Below are positions 1 through 8,956 of a stretch of 64,000 nt of DNA, piece after piece. A program made the translations under genes and the position numbers. Location: positions 124,001 to 188,000 of the forward strand of contig CBDDKU010000012.1 of NCBI GenBank assembly GCA_965230375.1. The letters run 5' to 3'. Positions within the stretch are counted from its first letter, which is position 1. Each line of letters begins with the position of its first letter. The notes under the pieces were generated by a model, which had not been told where the DNA came from, searched no databases, and saw nothing but the letters and a program-made list of their open reading frames with translations. The stretch comes from CBDDKU01 sp965230375 (lineage in GTDB: Bacteria; Bacteroidota; Bacteroidia; Flavobacteriales_D; Cryomorphaceae).

Positions 1-1176
1 GCCGATCAATGTTTCTTGGTAGAAGGGTACACCGACGTTATCTCCCTTCACCAGGCGGGTGTAGATTTTGCCGTTTCATCTTCTGGAACATCTCTGACCA
101 GCGGACAGGTAAAACTGATAAAGCGATATACCAACAACGTATCACTCCTATACGACGGCGATCAAGCGGGAATAAAGGCAGCAATTCGAGGAATCGATCT
201 CCTTCTGGAAGAAGGCATGAACGTGAAGGTGATCATGTTTCCCGATGGACACGATCCCGACTCTTTTGCTCGATCGGTGTCGTCTACCGAGCTACAGCGC
301 TTTCTAAAAGAAGAAGCAGTAGACTTCACCGATTTTATGCTGAAAGCCCTGCTGGAAGGGCAAAGCGACGACCCGGTGAAGCGTGCAGAAGTAACCCGGC
401 GCATTGTTGAAAGTCTATCATTGATCTCAGATCAGATTGCTCGCAGCATTTACATCGAGCGCTGCAGTAAGGTTCTTGGTGTGCCGGAGCAAGCCTTGGT
501 CAACGAGCTTAACAAGATTTTGCGCAAAAAGCGCTACAAAAAGTCGGGAGTAAAGGAAGAAGACATACCGCCGGCATTCCCACTTGAACAGTCAAAGCAA
601 AAACCGGCGTTCACAGCAGACCCTCTGCTACATGAGAAAGAAATAGCTCGAATCTTGATTAGCTATGGCTCGCATGAAATGGACGTAGAAGTAGAGAATG
701 AAGAGCACGAAGAAGAGATTATCACTGTTACGGTCGCAGAATACATCTTGCACGACCTGATTCAGGACGAAGTCGTGTTTGACTCAACATTGTACGGTCA
801 AATTATCGACTCATTCAAAACGAATTTCGAAGAGTCTGGTGAATTTCCCGATACTTCCTATTTTGTCAATAATTCGAACCCTGAATTTTCAGAAGCCATC
901 GCGAGCATGGTGTCATCTCCATATGAGTTGAGTGAAAACTGGGCCGAACAGCACAAGATCTATACCGATACGGAAGATCAAAACTTGAAAAGGGCGGTTT
1001 TCGATCCGCTTATGCGTTTGAAGCTAAACAGAATAAAGCGCATGATGAAAAATGTTGAAGTGGAGCTCAAAGAAGAGCAAAATGAAGATCGCATAAATGA
1101 ATTATTAAAAGAGAAAATGAAATTGAACCTGATGAAGATTGAAGTGACAAAATTTTTCGGTTCAACGATCATTTAG
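1..1176 (+). CDS. dnaG: DNA primase DnaG, 3' part (5' end outside window)
   Basis: C-terminal 391 residues of the replicative primase, which makes RNA primers for DNA polymerase III. The reading frame is open from base 1, so the zinc-finger domain and the start lie off the left edge. Seen: the TOPRIM acidic motif VEGYTDV near fragment residue 7, the metal-binding DGDQAG near residue 50, and FPDGHDPDSF near residue 78, in the family order. The rest matches the helical DnaB-interaction end and is rich in Glu and Lys. The mscS-like gene starts 3 nt after the stop, so the two are probably co-transcribed. Confidence 0.95.
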   Translation, partial: ADQCFLVEGYTDVISLHQAGVDFAVSSSGTSLTSGQVKLIKRYTNNVSLLYDGDQAGIKAAIRGIDLLLEEGMNVKVIMFPDGHDPDSFARSVSSTELQRFLKEEAVDFTDFMLKALLEGQSDDPVKRAEVTRRIVESLSLISDQIARSIYIERCSKVLGVPEQALVNELNKILRKKRYKKSGVKEEDIPPAFPLEQSKQKPAFTADPLLHEKEIARILISYGSHEMDVEVENEEHEEEIITVTVAEYILHDLIQDEVVFDSTLYGQIIDSFKTNFEESGEFPDTSYFVNNSNPEFSEAIASMVSSPYELSENWAEQHKIYTDTEDQNLKRAVFDPLMRLKLNRIKRMMKNVEVELKEEQNEDRINELLKEKMKLNLMKIEVTKFFGSTII

Positions 1177-1179
1177 AAT

Positions 1180-2271
1180 ATGAGCGGCTTTTTCAATTTC
1201 AGTCTTTACGAGAACGATGTCTTTAACTTGACCATCGGAAATATTCTGCTGCTCATTCTCATCATATTTGTCACGCGTTTTGTGCTGCGTGTTTTCAAAA
1301 TCTTCGTTCATAAGAAAATCAGAGCTCTCGATGTCTTTGATCACGAACGCGAGCAGATTCTCCTCAAGATCGGAAAGTGGATCATATTAGGACTTGCTAC
1401 GATTGTTGCCGTTGCAAGCATGGGGCTCTACGATCTTTTAAGCCTGGTAGTGAGTTATGAATTGGTCAAGATCGACAAAGTGTCTATCACTCCTGGAAAA
1501 ATTCTACTACTCCTACTTATTCTCCTTTTCACGCGAATCGTCTCCAGACTTGTCCGAGTAATTCTCCGGCAGAATTTCTCCCGAAAAAACTGGATTGACG
1601 AAGGGAAGGAATACACTATATACAAGCTCACCAAATACACCATATACGGGCTCGCTACCCTTATAGCCTTGACGAGTATCGGGCTTGATATTAAACTGAT
1701 CCTGGCTGGTGCCGGTGCTTTGTTAGTCGGTATTGGATTCGGACTCCAGTACTTGTTTTACGACTTGATCTCGGGGCTCATCATCCTATTTGAAGGACCG
1801 GTAAAAGTGGGTGACGTCATCGAAATCGAAGACGGCCTCGTTGCCAAAGTGCAGCAGATCGATATTCGCACATCGAAAGTCATCACAAGAGACGGGAAGT
1901 ACATCATCATTCCAAATTCGAAGTTAGTCGGTGAGCAAGTGGTCAACTGGAGTCACAGTTCGGCCCTAACGCGTTTCAGAATCGATGTGAACGTGCGCTA
2001 CGGGAGCAACACAAAACTGGTCAAAGAAGTGCTGTACAATTGTGCCTTGCGTCACCCTGATGTGAGTAAAAACAAGCAGATCATTGTGCTATTCGACAAC
2101 TTTGGTGAAAATGGCCTGGACTTCAGGCTTTACTTTTGGGCTAAAAAGACTTGGGTTGCCGAAACGCTTCAAAGTGAGATTCGATTTGAGATTGAAAGAG
2201 AATTCGCAGAGAACGATATTCATGTTCCATTCCCGCAACGCGTGATTCACATGCCTAAGCAAAAGGACTAA
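1180..2271 (+). CDS. MscS-family mechanosensitive ion channel
   Basis: Inner-membrane channel that opens under membrane tension and releases solutes on hypo-osmotic shock. The 363-residue protein has hydrophobic segments near residues 15-35, 65-90, 105-130 and 150-175, then a Gly/Ala-rich pore helix (LAGAGALLVGIGFGLQ, about 173-188) typical of MscS TM3. The cytoplasmic beta domain follows with the signature region around FEGPVKVGDVIEI and IIPNSKLV. The ATG lies 3 nt after the dnaG stop. It ends 16 nt before the stop of the convergent recJ, with no obvious terminator between. Subfamily not determined. Confidence 0.93.
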   Translation: MSGFFNFSLYENDVFNLTIGNILLLILIIFVTRFVLRVFKIFVHKKIRALDVFDHEREQILLKIGKWIILGLATIVAVASMGLYDLLSLVVSYELVKIDKVSITPGKILLLLLILLFTRIVSRLVRVILRQNFSRKNWIDEGKEYTIYKLTKYTIYGLATLIALTSIGLDIKLILAGAGALLVGIGFGLQYLFYDLISGLIILFEGPVKVGDVIEIEDGLVAKVQQIDIRTSKVITRDGKYIIIPNSKLVGEQVVNWSHSSALTRFRIDVNVRYGSNTKLVKEVLYNCALRHPDVSKNKQIIVLFDNFGENGLDFRLYFWAKKTWVAETLQSEIRFEIEREFAENDIHVPFPQRVIHMPKQKD

Positions 2272-2287
2272 CAGTCATTGTATCAAT

Positions 2288-4033
2288 TTAGTATTTGGCC
2301 TGAAGCAGGATGGCTTTAGCCTGTCCTTGGATAGAAGACCTACCCTTCCACGTATTGACTTCAACGCTGTAGCCCAACCGAAATTTGGCTCCAGATCTAA
2401 GTGCATCAGCGTATTCAGCCATTTTGAAAGCGATTACGGGCAGAGCTCTTTTTTCATCACCGGGTTGAAAAGCCATGAATTTCAAATGCTCTCCTTTCAG
2501 CACTCGAACCTCTTTGGCCAGACAATCATCAGTGGCAAATACAATCGGAAGATTTCCCGGTCCGAATGGTCTCATTCGGTTCATTTGAGCCATAAACTTA
2601 TTCAGATCGCCATTATTCCAGTCCTTGAAATTGACCACCGCATCTACTGAGATGGTCGGTTTCTTCTGCTCAAGCATCAATTCAGATGAAACAACCCGCT
2701 CAAATGCCTCAATAAAACCATCAAGTTTTTCCATTTTCATGGTGATTCCAGCCGCGGCTGCGTGACCACCGAACTTCTCGAAATAGGCACTGCAAGAAAG
2801 GAGCGCCTTATGCACGTCGAATCCATCCACACTGCGAACAGAACCCGTCAACATGCCATTTGATTCGGTGAAAACAATGGTGGGGCGGTAGTAGACTTCT
2901 ATCAGGCGAGAAGCAACTATTCCGATTATTCCCTTGTTCCAAGTTTGACCATAAACCACAGTTGAGTTTCGCAGTTTGGCATCGGGCCAGGTTTCAATTT
3001 GACTCAGCGCTTCTTGAGTAGCTCCGGCATCTAGTTCTTTTCTTTTTGTATTGAGCTCATTTATTTCGGAAGCCAGATTTGAGATGACTTCATCATCGTA
3101 TTGAGTGAAGAGCTTCACAGCCAGCGATGCGTGCGCCAAGCGACCGGCGGCATTTATTTTCGGGCCTATTCCAAACACTACATCACTCACCGACTTGATG
3201 GTAAAGGGATCGTTTTCATCTAAGCAAACAAGTGCTCTCACGCCCTTTGGCGGGCTATCCACTAATCGCTTCATACCGTGTGCTACCAAAATCCGGTTTA
3301 TCCCTCTCATAGGAACAATGTCACAAGCTGTAGCGATTGCCGTAAATGAAAGGTACTCTTCCCAGGCATCTGGGATATCGAGCTTTCGACTGATCTCTCG
3401 AATAAGCATGAGTCCAACTCCACAACCACAAAGTTCGAGTCCATCGAAATCACAACTCTCCTGATGTGGATTCAAAACGGCAAAAACAGGTGGAAGAACC
3501 GGGCCAGGTAGATGGTGATCACAAACGATCACATCGATGCCGGCGTCTTGAGCCAGCTTTAGAGTGTCAATAGCGGTAATACCGCAGTCGAGGGTGATCA
3601 TGAGCGAAGCTTTGCGCTCAATCGCTACTTCTATCCCCTGTTCACTGACCCCATACCCTTCGGCATACCGATCCGGAATGTAAAATGAAACATCAGCGCT
3701 GAGCGATTCTAGAAAGCGATAGAATATGGAAACAGCACAAGTGCCATCCACATCATAATCGCCATAGAGCATAATGTGATGATTTGATTCAATGGCCCGT
3801 ATAACCCGGTCAGCAGATCGCTCCATGTTGAGCATATTTCCAAACTGGTCAATGGCGTCAATATTTGGATTGAAGAAATGACGTACACCATCCAGATCCC
3901 CTATTCCTCTGCGCGCAAGAATACCAGCTATAACTGGGTGAAGTTGTGGCACTTCTGCCATTAACTTCTCTCTTTTATCTTCGCCCTTGGTGTCGGGCAA
4001 AAGCCAATCAATATTGTCTTGTATCAACTCCAT
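2288..4033 (-). CDS. recJ: Single-stranded-DNA-specific exonuclease RecJ
   Basis: 5'-3' single-strand DNA exonuclease of recombination and mismatch repair. The 581-residue protein shows the DHH phosphoesterase motifs in order: GDYDVDGT near residue 92, TLDCGI near 146, CDHHLPG near 170 and an LNPH motif near 187. The DHHA1 motif GGHAAAAGI follows near 418, and then an OB-fold-like C-terminus. The length fits bacterial RecJ. ATG start at 4033. The 182-nt gap to the divergent lipoprotein gene carries that gene's promoter; no clear TAnnTTTG box was found on the recJ side. Confidence 0.96.
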   Translation of the reverse strand: MELIQDNIDWLLPDTKGEDKREKLMAEVPQLHPVIAGILARRGIGDLDGVRHFFNPNIDAIDQFGNMLNMERSADRVIRAIESNHHIMLYGDYDVDGTCAVSIFYRFLESLSADVSFYIPDRYAEGYGVSEQGIEVAIERKASLMITLDCGITAIDTLKLAQDAGIDVIVCDHHLPGPVLPPVFAVLNPHQESCDFDGLELCGCGVGLMLIREISRKLDIPDAWEEYLSFTAIATACDIVPMRGINRILVAHGMKRLVDSPPKGVRALVCLDENDPFTIKSVSDVVFGIGPKINAAGRLAHASLAVKLFTQYDDEVISNLASEINELNTKRKELDAGATQEALSQIETWPDAKLRNSTVVYGQTWNKGIIGIVASRLIEVYYRPTIVFTESNGMLTGSVRSVDGFDVHKALLSCSAYFEKFGGHAAAAGITMKMEKLDGFIEAFERVVSSELMLEQKKPTISVDAVVNFKDWNNGDLNKFMAQMNRMRPFGPGNLPIVFATDDCLAKEVRVLKGEHLKFMAFQPGDEKRALPVIAFKMAEYADALRSGAKFRLGYSVEVNTWKGRSSIQGQAKAILLQAKY

Positions 4034-4103
4034 TTTAATCCAACATGGTCACAATTCTCTCCAAGTCTCCTTCTTGTCCCACAAGATAGGCAGATAATAG
4101 AAC

Positions 4104-4133
4104 TTGGCTCACAAACAACTTTTGTTATTTTTG
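4104..4133 (+). promoter_or_regulatory. Bacteroidota-type promoter for the cysteine-repeat lipoprotein gene
   Basis: TTG at 4104-4106, 19 nt, then TATTTTTG at 4126-4133, matching the -33/-7 pattern TTG...TAnnTTTG. Transcription would start near 4138, leaving a leader of about 80 nt before the ATG at 4216. Not tested experimentally. Confidence 0.6.
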
Positions 4134-4164
4134 GTCGTCTGAATAGTATCTTGGCCAATAGTAT

Positions 4165-4184
4165 ATAGGTCAACGATGACCTAT
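4165..4184 (+). promoter_or_regulatory. Perfect inverted repeat in the leader of the cysteine-repeat lipoprotein gene
   Basis: ATAGGTCA (4165-4172), spacer ACGA, TGACCTAT (4177-4184): eight perfect pairs. It lies downstream of the -7 box and 31 nt before the start codon, so it could be an operator or an mRNA hairpin. AATAGTAT is directly repeated just upstream (4142-4149 and 4158-4165). Function unknown. Confidence 0.4.
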
Positions 4185-4215
4185 TTAGAAAGAATTGCGC
4201 AAATAATCGATACGG

Positions 4216-5955
4216 ATGAAAGATAATATCCTCAAACATTTAGGGCTCGCCCTCTTCCTCTTAATAGCTATCACGGCTTGTAGAAACGAAGACAATAAGA
4301 TTAACCCAACTTGTTTCGACGAAACGAAGAATCAAGGCGAGTTAAGAGTAGACTGCGGAGGGCCAAATTGCCCGGAATGTCCACCAAGTTGCGACGACCA
4401 AATTCAAAACCAAGACGAGCAGAGTCCTGTGACAGCTGTAAACCCTAATGTAATAGGTATCGACTGTGGTGGAGATGCTTGTGGGGTACAACAACCTTGT
4501 GCTACATGTGATGATGGCGTTCAAAATGCACACTGGGTGCGCAATCTAAACCTCACACCAGAAGACCTTCAATACGACACAGTAGGACAGGATCTTGCTG
4601 GGAACTTGTATTCATTGGTGATGGAAACTGGTATTGACTGCGGTTTTCCTTGTCCTCAAGTTTGTTTGCCAACATGTGAAGATGGTATCCAGAATGGAGA
4701 TGAGACAGGAGTAGACTGTGGTGGGTCTTGTACGGATCCATGTCCGCCTGCTACTTGTCTTGATGGGATCCAAAACGGAACCGAGACAGGAATTGACTGT
4801 GGAGACTCTCCAGAGCCATCAGTTTGTGGACCATGTCCAGACCCAACTTGTACTGATGGAATTCAAAACATCCATATTGAAGTAAGCGAAGACTTTATCG
4901 ACGGTTACTTGGTCGTTATCGAAACGGGAATTGACTGTGACGACAACCCATTTACGATGTGTCCGGATTGTCCGATCCCTACTTGTTTTGACGGTGTTCA
5001 AAACGGTGCTGAAACCGGAATTGATTGTGGTGGAAACTGCATCACGCTTTGTGACCTGACTGAGTCTTGCAACAACGGTATTCAAGATGGAGCTGAAGAA
5101 GGTGTTGACTGTGGTGGTCCTAATTGCCCGCCATGTCCCACTTGCGATGATATGATTAAAAACGGGCCTGAGTTCGACGTTGACTGTCTAGACTACCCTA
5201 TTCCAGGGTTTGAGACATGCGAAATTTGTCCTTCATGTCACGACCTTATCCAAAACACGCCGATTACTCACCCAGATGACAACGTATATGAGTTGGATAT
5301 TGATTGTGGTGGTATAGACTGTGATGCTTGTGAGTCAGAGCTCGTCGCCACGCTAATTGGTCCTGGAAATGGAAACCCATTTAGAGATCAGTATTCATAC
5401 AACCGAACTCTTGTAGCTGCTGGTGTGACTGACACGCTAGGCCTAGACCAATTCGGAATCGTTGGATTCAAGGCAGAAAAAATTACAGATGTATTTTCTG
5501 GACTATCTTATGTGAAAGTAACAGGAAATCAGGGTATCGAAATTCAAGGGGTTGGAATTCTGATCAGAACAGTCACTCTTTCCGTTCCTATGCCGCCAAC
5601 TGATCAGGCTGATGTCCCTTCAGACCTTATTGAATTAGTAGATCAAGTGAACCCATTTGGTTGTGACATTCTTCAACCAATCATTCCTTACTTGACTTAT
5701 CGTGAGCGTATTATCAATGCGACTTCACCAAATATTCCACCAGACAAGTGCTTCTTCACTGAGGCGGTTAGTTCTCCAGCTGGTGAGTTTAACTACTACT
5801 ATTCAGAGCCTGGAGCTGTAACATCTCCAGTAATCTACGCGAAAGGTTTAACGACTAATGGAAACTTGCTCTATACACCTTTCGGTGGAATTGGAACACC
5901 GGAGTTTGGTGTATACGATGAAGTATCGTTTAAAGCGAATGTTCCGAAATACTAA
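4216..5955 (+). CDS. Lipoprotein with ten cysteine-rich DCGG repeats
   Basis: Not a named family. The 579-residue product starts with a lipoprotein signal (basic start, hydrophobic stretch, lipobox ITAC with Cys22), so it is probably membrane-anchored and outside the cytoplasm. Residues 33-375 hold ten imperfect units of the form (T/S)C-x-D-x-(I/V)-(Q/K)-N ... (I/V)DC(G/D)G ... C-x-x-C, with inserts of variable length between the two halves. Residues 376-579 form a cysteine-poor domain with no recognised relative. Similar DCGG repeats occur in surface proteins of Bacteroidota; a metal-binding or disulfide-stapled stalk is inference. It has its own promoter at 4104-4133 and a terminator just downstream. 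No sorting domain is seen. Confidence 0.85.
   Translation: MKDNILKHLGLALFLLIAITACRNEDNKINPTCFDETKNQGELRVDCGGPNCPECPPSCDDQIQNQDEQSPVTAVNPNVIGIDCGGDACGVQQPCATCDDGVQNAHWVRNLNLTPEDLQYDTVGQDLAGNLYSLVMETGIDCGFPCPQVCLPTCEDGIQNGDETGVDCGGSCTDPCPPATCLDGIQNGTETGIDCGDSPEPSVCGPCPDPTCTDGIQNIHIEVSEDFIDGYLVVIETGIDCDDNPFTMCPDCPIPTCFDGVQNGAETGIDCGGNCITLCDLTESCNNGIQDGAEEGVDCGGPNCPPCPTCDDMIKNGPEFDVDCLDYPIPGFETCEICPSCHDLIQNTPITHPDDNVYELDIDCGGIDCDACESELVATLIGPGNGNPFRDQYSYNRTLVAAGVTDTLGLDQFGIVGFKAEKITDVFSGLSYVKVTGNQGIEIQGVGILIRTVTLSVPMPPTDQADVPSDLIELVDQVNPFGCDILQPIIPYLTYRERIINATSPNIPPDKCFFTEAVSSPAGEFNYYYSEPGAVTSPVIYAKGLTTNGNLLYTPFGGIGTPEFGVYDEVSFKANVPKY
4312..5340 (+). repeat. Ten degenerate coding repeats (cysteine-rich DCGG units)
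   Basis: Protein-level tandem repeat inside the lipoprotein gene. Units begin at CFDETKN, CDDQIQN, CDDGVQN, CEDGIQN, CLDGIQN, CTDGIQN, CFDGVQN, CNNGIQD, CDDMIKN and CHDLIQN. Units 2, 3, 6 and 10 carry extra sequence between the IQN and DC halves. Nucleotide identity between units is low, so the array is old. Confidence 0.85.
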
Positions 5956-5973
5956 TTGAACAAGAAAATTGAG

Positions 5974-6007
5974 AAAAGCCCGCCGAATAACTTCGGCGGG
6001 CTTTTTT
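5974..6007 (+). terminator. Intrinsic terminator (bidirectional) after the cysteine-repeat gene
   Basis: A 14-bp perfect stem (5974-5987 with 5992-6005, loop TAAC) with A's on the left and T's on the right. It lies between convergent genes and can end both transcripts. Confidence 0.9.
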
Positions 6008-6027
6008 ATGCAATATACTTTGTGGTC

Positions 6028-7047
6028 CTACCAGCGAATACCAAGCTTTCCTATCGTCTTGCGGCCCTCTAGCTCACCATGGGCCATATTGAGCTCGTCA
6101 ATAGAATAAACCTTCGCTACAGGACTTAGCTTTCCGCTATCGGCAAGGGTGATAACCTCCTGCATGCATTTGGCGATGAGTTGTGGTTTGTAGTCGCCGA
6201 GCTTGAGCACGTTGATGCCAATAATGGATTTTGAACGCATGATCATCGCCAGTGGTGTGATAAAGCCCGTGTCCCAAAGAAGACGCAAGCTGGCAAAAAA
6301 ACCACCTGACTTACCTACTCTTGAAGCTGCGCCGTAGATCACAAACTTTCCACCCGAGCCAAGTAACTTTAAATCCTTTTTCACCGACTTCCCAGCAAGG
6401 GAATTGAAGCTCACGTCGAGTCTGTTTTCTTTTAAGATAGACTTGACCGCCTGAGCGTAGTCCGTTTTTCGATAGTTGATAGGGTGTTGCACCCCGAGTG
6501 ACTTGAGAAACGCTAGCTTTTCATCGGAGCCTGCTGTCGCAAAAACTTCACAGCCTTTGCTCAAGGCAATTTGACAAAGTGCAATTCCCACACCACCAGC
6601 TCCAGCATGTACCAAAACCCGATCGCCGGGATAGAGATTTAAGCTCTCTACAGCTGATATGTAGGCCGTAGTGTATTGCGTAGCCAGAGCCAAAGCACTG
6701 CCGAGCTCCATTGACTCAGGCACTACTCCGACTGCTCGGTAATCAGTAACTGCTTCTTGCGCGTATCCACCAAAACGCGTTAGTCCTACCACGCGTTTAC
6801 CCATCAAGTGATCAGGGGCGTCGCTACCTACTTCTTTCACCTTTCCTACAACTTCATAGCCCAGAACACAAGGTCTATCTGGCACTTCGGGATAAAGTCC
6901 TTTTCTGGCCAAAACATCAGCGAAATTGAGCCCGAACCCTTCTACTTCGATCAACACTTGATTGGAGCTTGGTTTCGGCGACTCCACTTCCTTTATTTCG
7001 AAAGCCTCGTCAGGTGATCCAAACTTATTTAGGTAAACAGCTTTCAT
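6028..7047 (-). CDS. Zinc-independent medium-chain dehydrogenase, NADPH:quinone oxidoreductase-like
   Basis: 339-residue MDR-superfamily oxidoreductase of the quinone reductase/VAT-1-like type; probably reduces quinones or enones with NADPH. Seen: GroES-like N-terminal domain with GFGLNFADVLARKG, no catalytic zinc ligands in the usual places, and a Rossmann motif HAGAGGVG near residue 148. The substrate cannot be read from sequence. It is the last gene of a leftward operon; its ATG overlaps the rsmI stop by 4 nt (7044-7047), and it ends before the bidirectional terminator at 5974-6007. Confidence 0.85.
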   Translation of the reverse strand: MKAVYLNKFGSPDEAFEIKEVESPKPSSNQVLIEVEGFGLNFADVLARKGLYPEVPDRPCVLGYEVVGKVKEVGSDAPDHLMGKRVVGLTRFGGYAQEAVTDYRAVGVVPESMELGSALALATQYTTAYISAVESLNLYPGDRVLVHAGAGGVGIALCQIALSKGCEVFATAGSDEKLAFLKSLGVQHPINYRKTDYAQAVKSILKENRLDVSFNSLAGKSVKKDLKLLGSGGKFVIYGAASRVGKSGGFFASLRLLWDTGFITPLAMIMRSKSIIGINVLKLGDYKPQLIAKCMQEVITLADSGKLSPVAKVYSIDELNMAHGELEGRKTIGKLGIRW

Positions 7048-7715
7048 TCTTTTCCTTTTAATACCACGACGATCTCCCCTTTCGGCGGAGTCGCTTCAAA
7101 GTGATCGATGACTTCTGACAGTGTTCCGCGAATGGCTTCTTCGTGAATCTTTGTGATTTCTCTTACCACGGCCACGCTTCGCTCTTCGCCAAAGTATTCC
7201 ACAAACAAAGCCAAGGTCTTGAGAATGCGATGTGGTGATTCGTAAAACACCATGGTGCGGGTTTCTTCAACGAGTGCTTCCACACGCTTATGCCGTCCCT
7301 TCTTTGGGGGCAAAAACCCTTCAAATACAAACCGATCTGTCGGGAACCCCGATATGGTTAATGCAGGAACGATAGCGGTGGGACCGGGAAGAGCTTCTAC
7401 AAGGATATCCGCTTCCACACAGGCTCGTACCAGTAAGAATCCCGGATCTGAAATCCCTGGACTTCCGGCATCTGAAACGAGTGCTATGGTCTCACCATTT
7501 TTCAATCGCTCAACAACGCGATCTAATGCGCGGTGCTCATTGTGCGCATGGAATGACTGCATTGTCGATTCAATCTCGAAATGCTTGAGCAGTTTCCCAG
7601 TGTTGCGGGTGTCTTCGGCGAGGATCAAATCAACCGATTTCAATACCTCTACCGCACGAAAAGTCATATCTCCGAGGTTGCCAATCGGTGTGGGAACGAG
7701 AATCAGTTTTGACAT
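7044..7715 (-). CDS. rsmI: 16S rRNA (cytidine(1402)-2'-O)-methyltransferase RsmI
   Basis: Methylates the 2'-OH of C1402 in the decoding centre of 16S rRNA using SAM. About 223 residues of tetrapyrrole-methylase fold: VPTPIGNLGDMT at the N-terminus, LAEDTRNTGKLL near residue 37, SDAGSPGISDPG near 78, and FEGFLPPKKG with FYESPHR further on. An in-frame ATG 60 nt upstream exists, but the conserved family start MSKLILVPTP places the start at 7715, inside the last 13 nt of the M28 peptidase gene, consistent with translational coupling. Confidence 0.95.
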   Translation of the reverse strand: MSKLILVPTPIGNLGDMTFRAVEVLKSVDLILAEDTRNTGKLLKHFEIESTMQSFHAHNEHRALDRVVERLKNGETIALVSDAGSPGISDPGFLLVRACVEADILVEALPGPTAIVPALTISGFPTDRFVFEGFLPPKKGRHKRVEALVEETRTMVFYESPHRILKTLALFVEYFGEERSVAVVREITKIHEEAIRGTLSEVIDHFEATPPKGEIVVVLKGKE

Positions 7716-8956
7716 GAAGGCCAGATATTGATGAATTCGGTTATTAAGGTAAACATCCCTTCGTAGTTTGCCCAATCGAGTCCTTCCGGAGTATCATTCA
7801 CGTCGTGGTAAGCCTTGGCATTGCCTTCGGTGTAAATAAATACACTGGGCACACCTCGTTCCGAAAACCAGTAGTGATCACTATTCGCGGCTTTCCCACG
7901 GAGCTTTATTCGCGGTACACCTTCAATTTCTTCGTTAATATTGGCAAGTCTTTTCATGTTCTTGGGATACAACTTTCCGTTCACCAAGATGATCCCCTTC
8001 GCGGCTGAGCCCATCAAATCGACATTGATTAAAAAACTTACTTTCCTCAGATCGATCAGTGGATGATCAACGAAATACTTGGACCCCAGCAGTCCAGCTT
8101 CTTCTCCGGCAAAGGCGATAAAGTAAATGTCGTAACAAGGCTTGTTTGCTGAGTAGTATGATGCCAAGTCGAGCATAGTGGCAACTCCACTCGCATTATC
8201 GCTGGCTCCGGGAAAAATTGCGTCACCCATCATTCCCAAATGATCGTAGTGCGCCGTGAATACAAAACAGCTATCAGAAGACTCTCCAGATATTTTACCA
8301 AGCACATTTCTGGCTTCGTAGGTGATTTCTTCACTTTCTACATCGATAGAAATATGGCCTATTGTATCAGTCAGACTCCGTCCGTCAATCTCGATGGTCG
8401 CGTATCGGGAAGTTCTTGGGCTGACTGACCAAGTAGTCTTCCCAGGCTGAATGAGTACTACAGGACGGAAATCGAGTTGATTTTTCTTAAAATCGAAGAG
8501 ATTTGCCACTTCATCCGCAGAGTCCATCCCTTTCATATCTATCACAGCGATATCCCTTCCACCGAGCACAGAATCCATTCTAGTCTGAAAATGAGTGGAA
8601 TCAAGATTCACCGCCCTGAAATAACCTTGCGTAGTTCCAGAACCGGCCTGAACAATAAAATCTTTACCCTGCACCAATGTGTCTGTCTGGGTTATGCAGG
8701 TAATGGGAGATGGGAAAGTGTTGACATTAAAATGGAAGGTTTGAAACCGACCGCCATCGACTAATTCCGCTTGAAGGGAGTCAAACTTGTCTGCTATATA
8801 CGTTGCGGCCATTGCTCCCCCACCTTTTACATATCCTCGGCCAGACATGGTTGAATCTGCTAGATCGGAAACCACTTTTCTCACGAAGTCAACATTCTGA
8901 CCAAAGGAAGAAAAGACGAAACATAGGATTGCGCAAACAACTAAAATGAATCTCAT
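7703..8956 (-). CDS. Secreted M28-family zinc peptidase
   Basis: 417-residue metallopeptidase, probably an aminopeptidase acting outside the cytoplasm. A signal peptide is clear (hydrophobic residues 3-17, ending SSFGQ). Two-zinc ligands in M28 order: His in TAHYDHLG, Asp in GASDNASG, the catalytic Glu pair in FAGEEAGLLGS, Asp in INVDLMG, and His in NSDHYW. No sorting domain at the C-terminus, so it is probably periplasmic. It overlaps the upstream hypothetical gene by 4 nt and rsmI by 13 nt, in one operon. Confidence 0.93.
   Translation of the reverse strand: MRFILVVCAILCFVFSSFGQNVDFVRKVVSDLADSTMSGRGYVKGGGAMAATYIADKFDSLQAELVDGGRFQTFHFNVNTFPSPITCITQTDTLVQGKDFIVQAGSGTTQGYFRAVNLDSTHFQTRMDSVLGGRDIAVIDMKGMDSADEVANLFDFKKNQLDFRPVVLIQPGKTTWSVSPRTSRYATIEIDGRSLTDTIGHISIDVESEEITYEARNVLGKISGESSDSCFVFTAHYDHLGMMGDAIFPGASDNASGVATMLDLASYYSANKPCYDIYFIAFAGEEAGLLGSKYFVDHPLIDLRKVSFLINVDLMGSAAKGIILVNGKLYPKNMKRLANINEEIEGVPRIKLRGKAANSDHYWFSERGVPSVFIYTEGNAKAYHDVNDTPEGLDWANYEGMFTLITEFINIWPSCQN

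Noticed and set aside
4024..4239. 71-residue minus-strand frame before recJ
   Set aside because: It overlaps the recJ start and the promoter and start of the lipoprotein gene, and its protein has no recognisable features.
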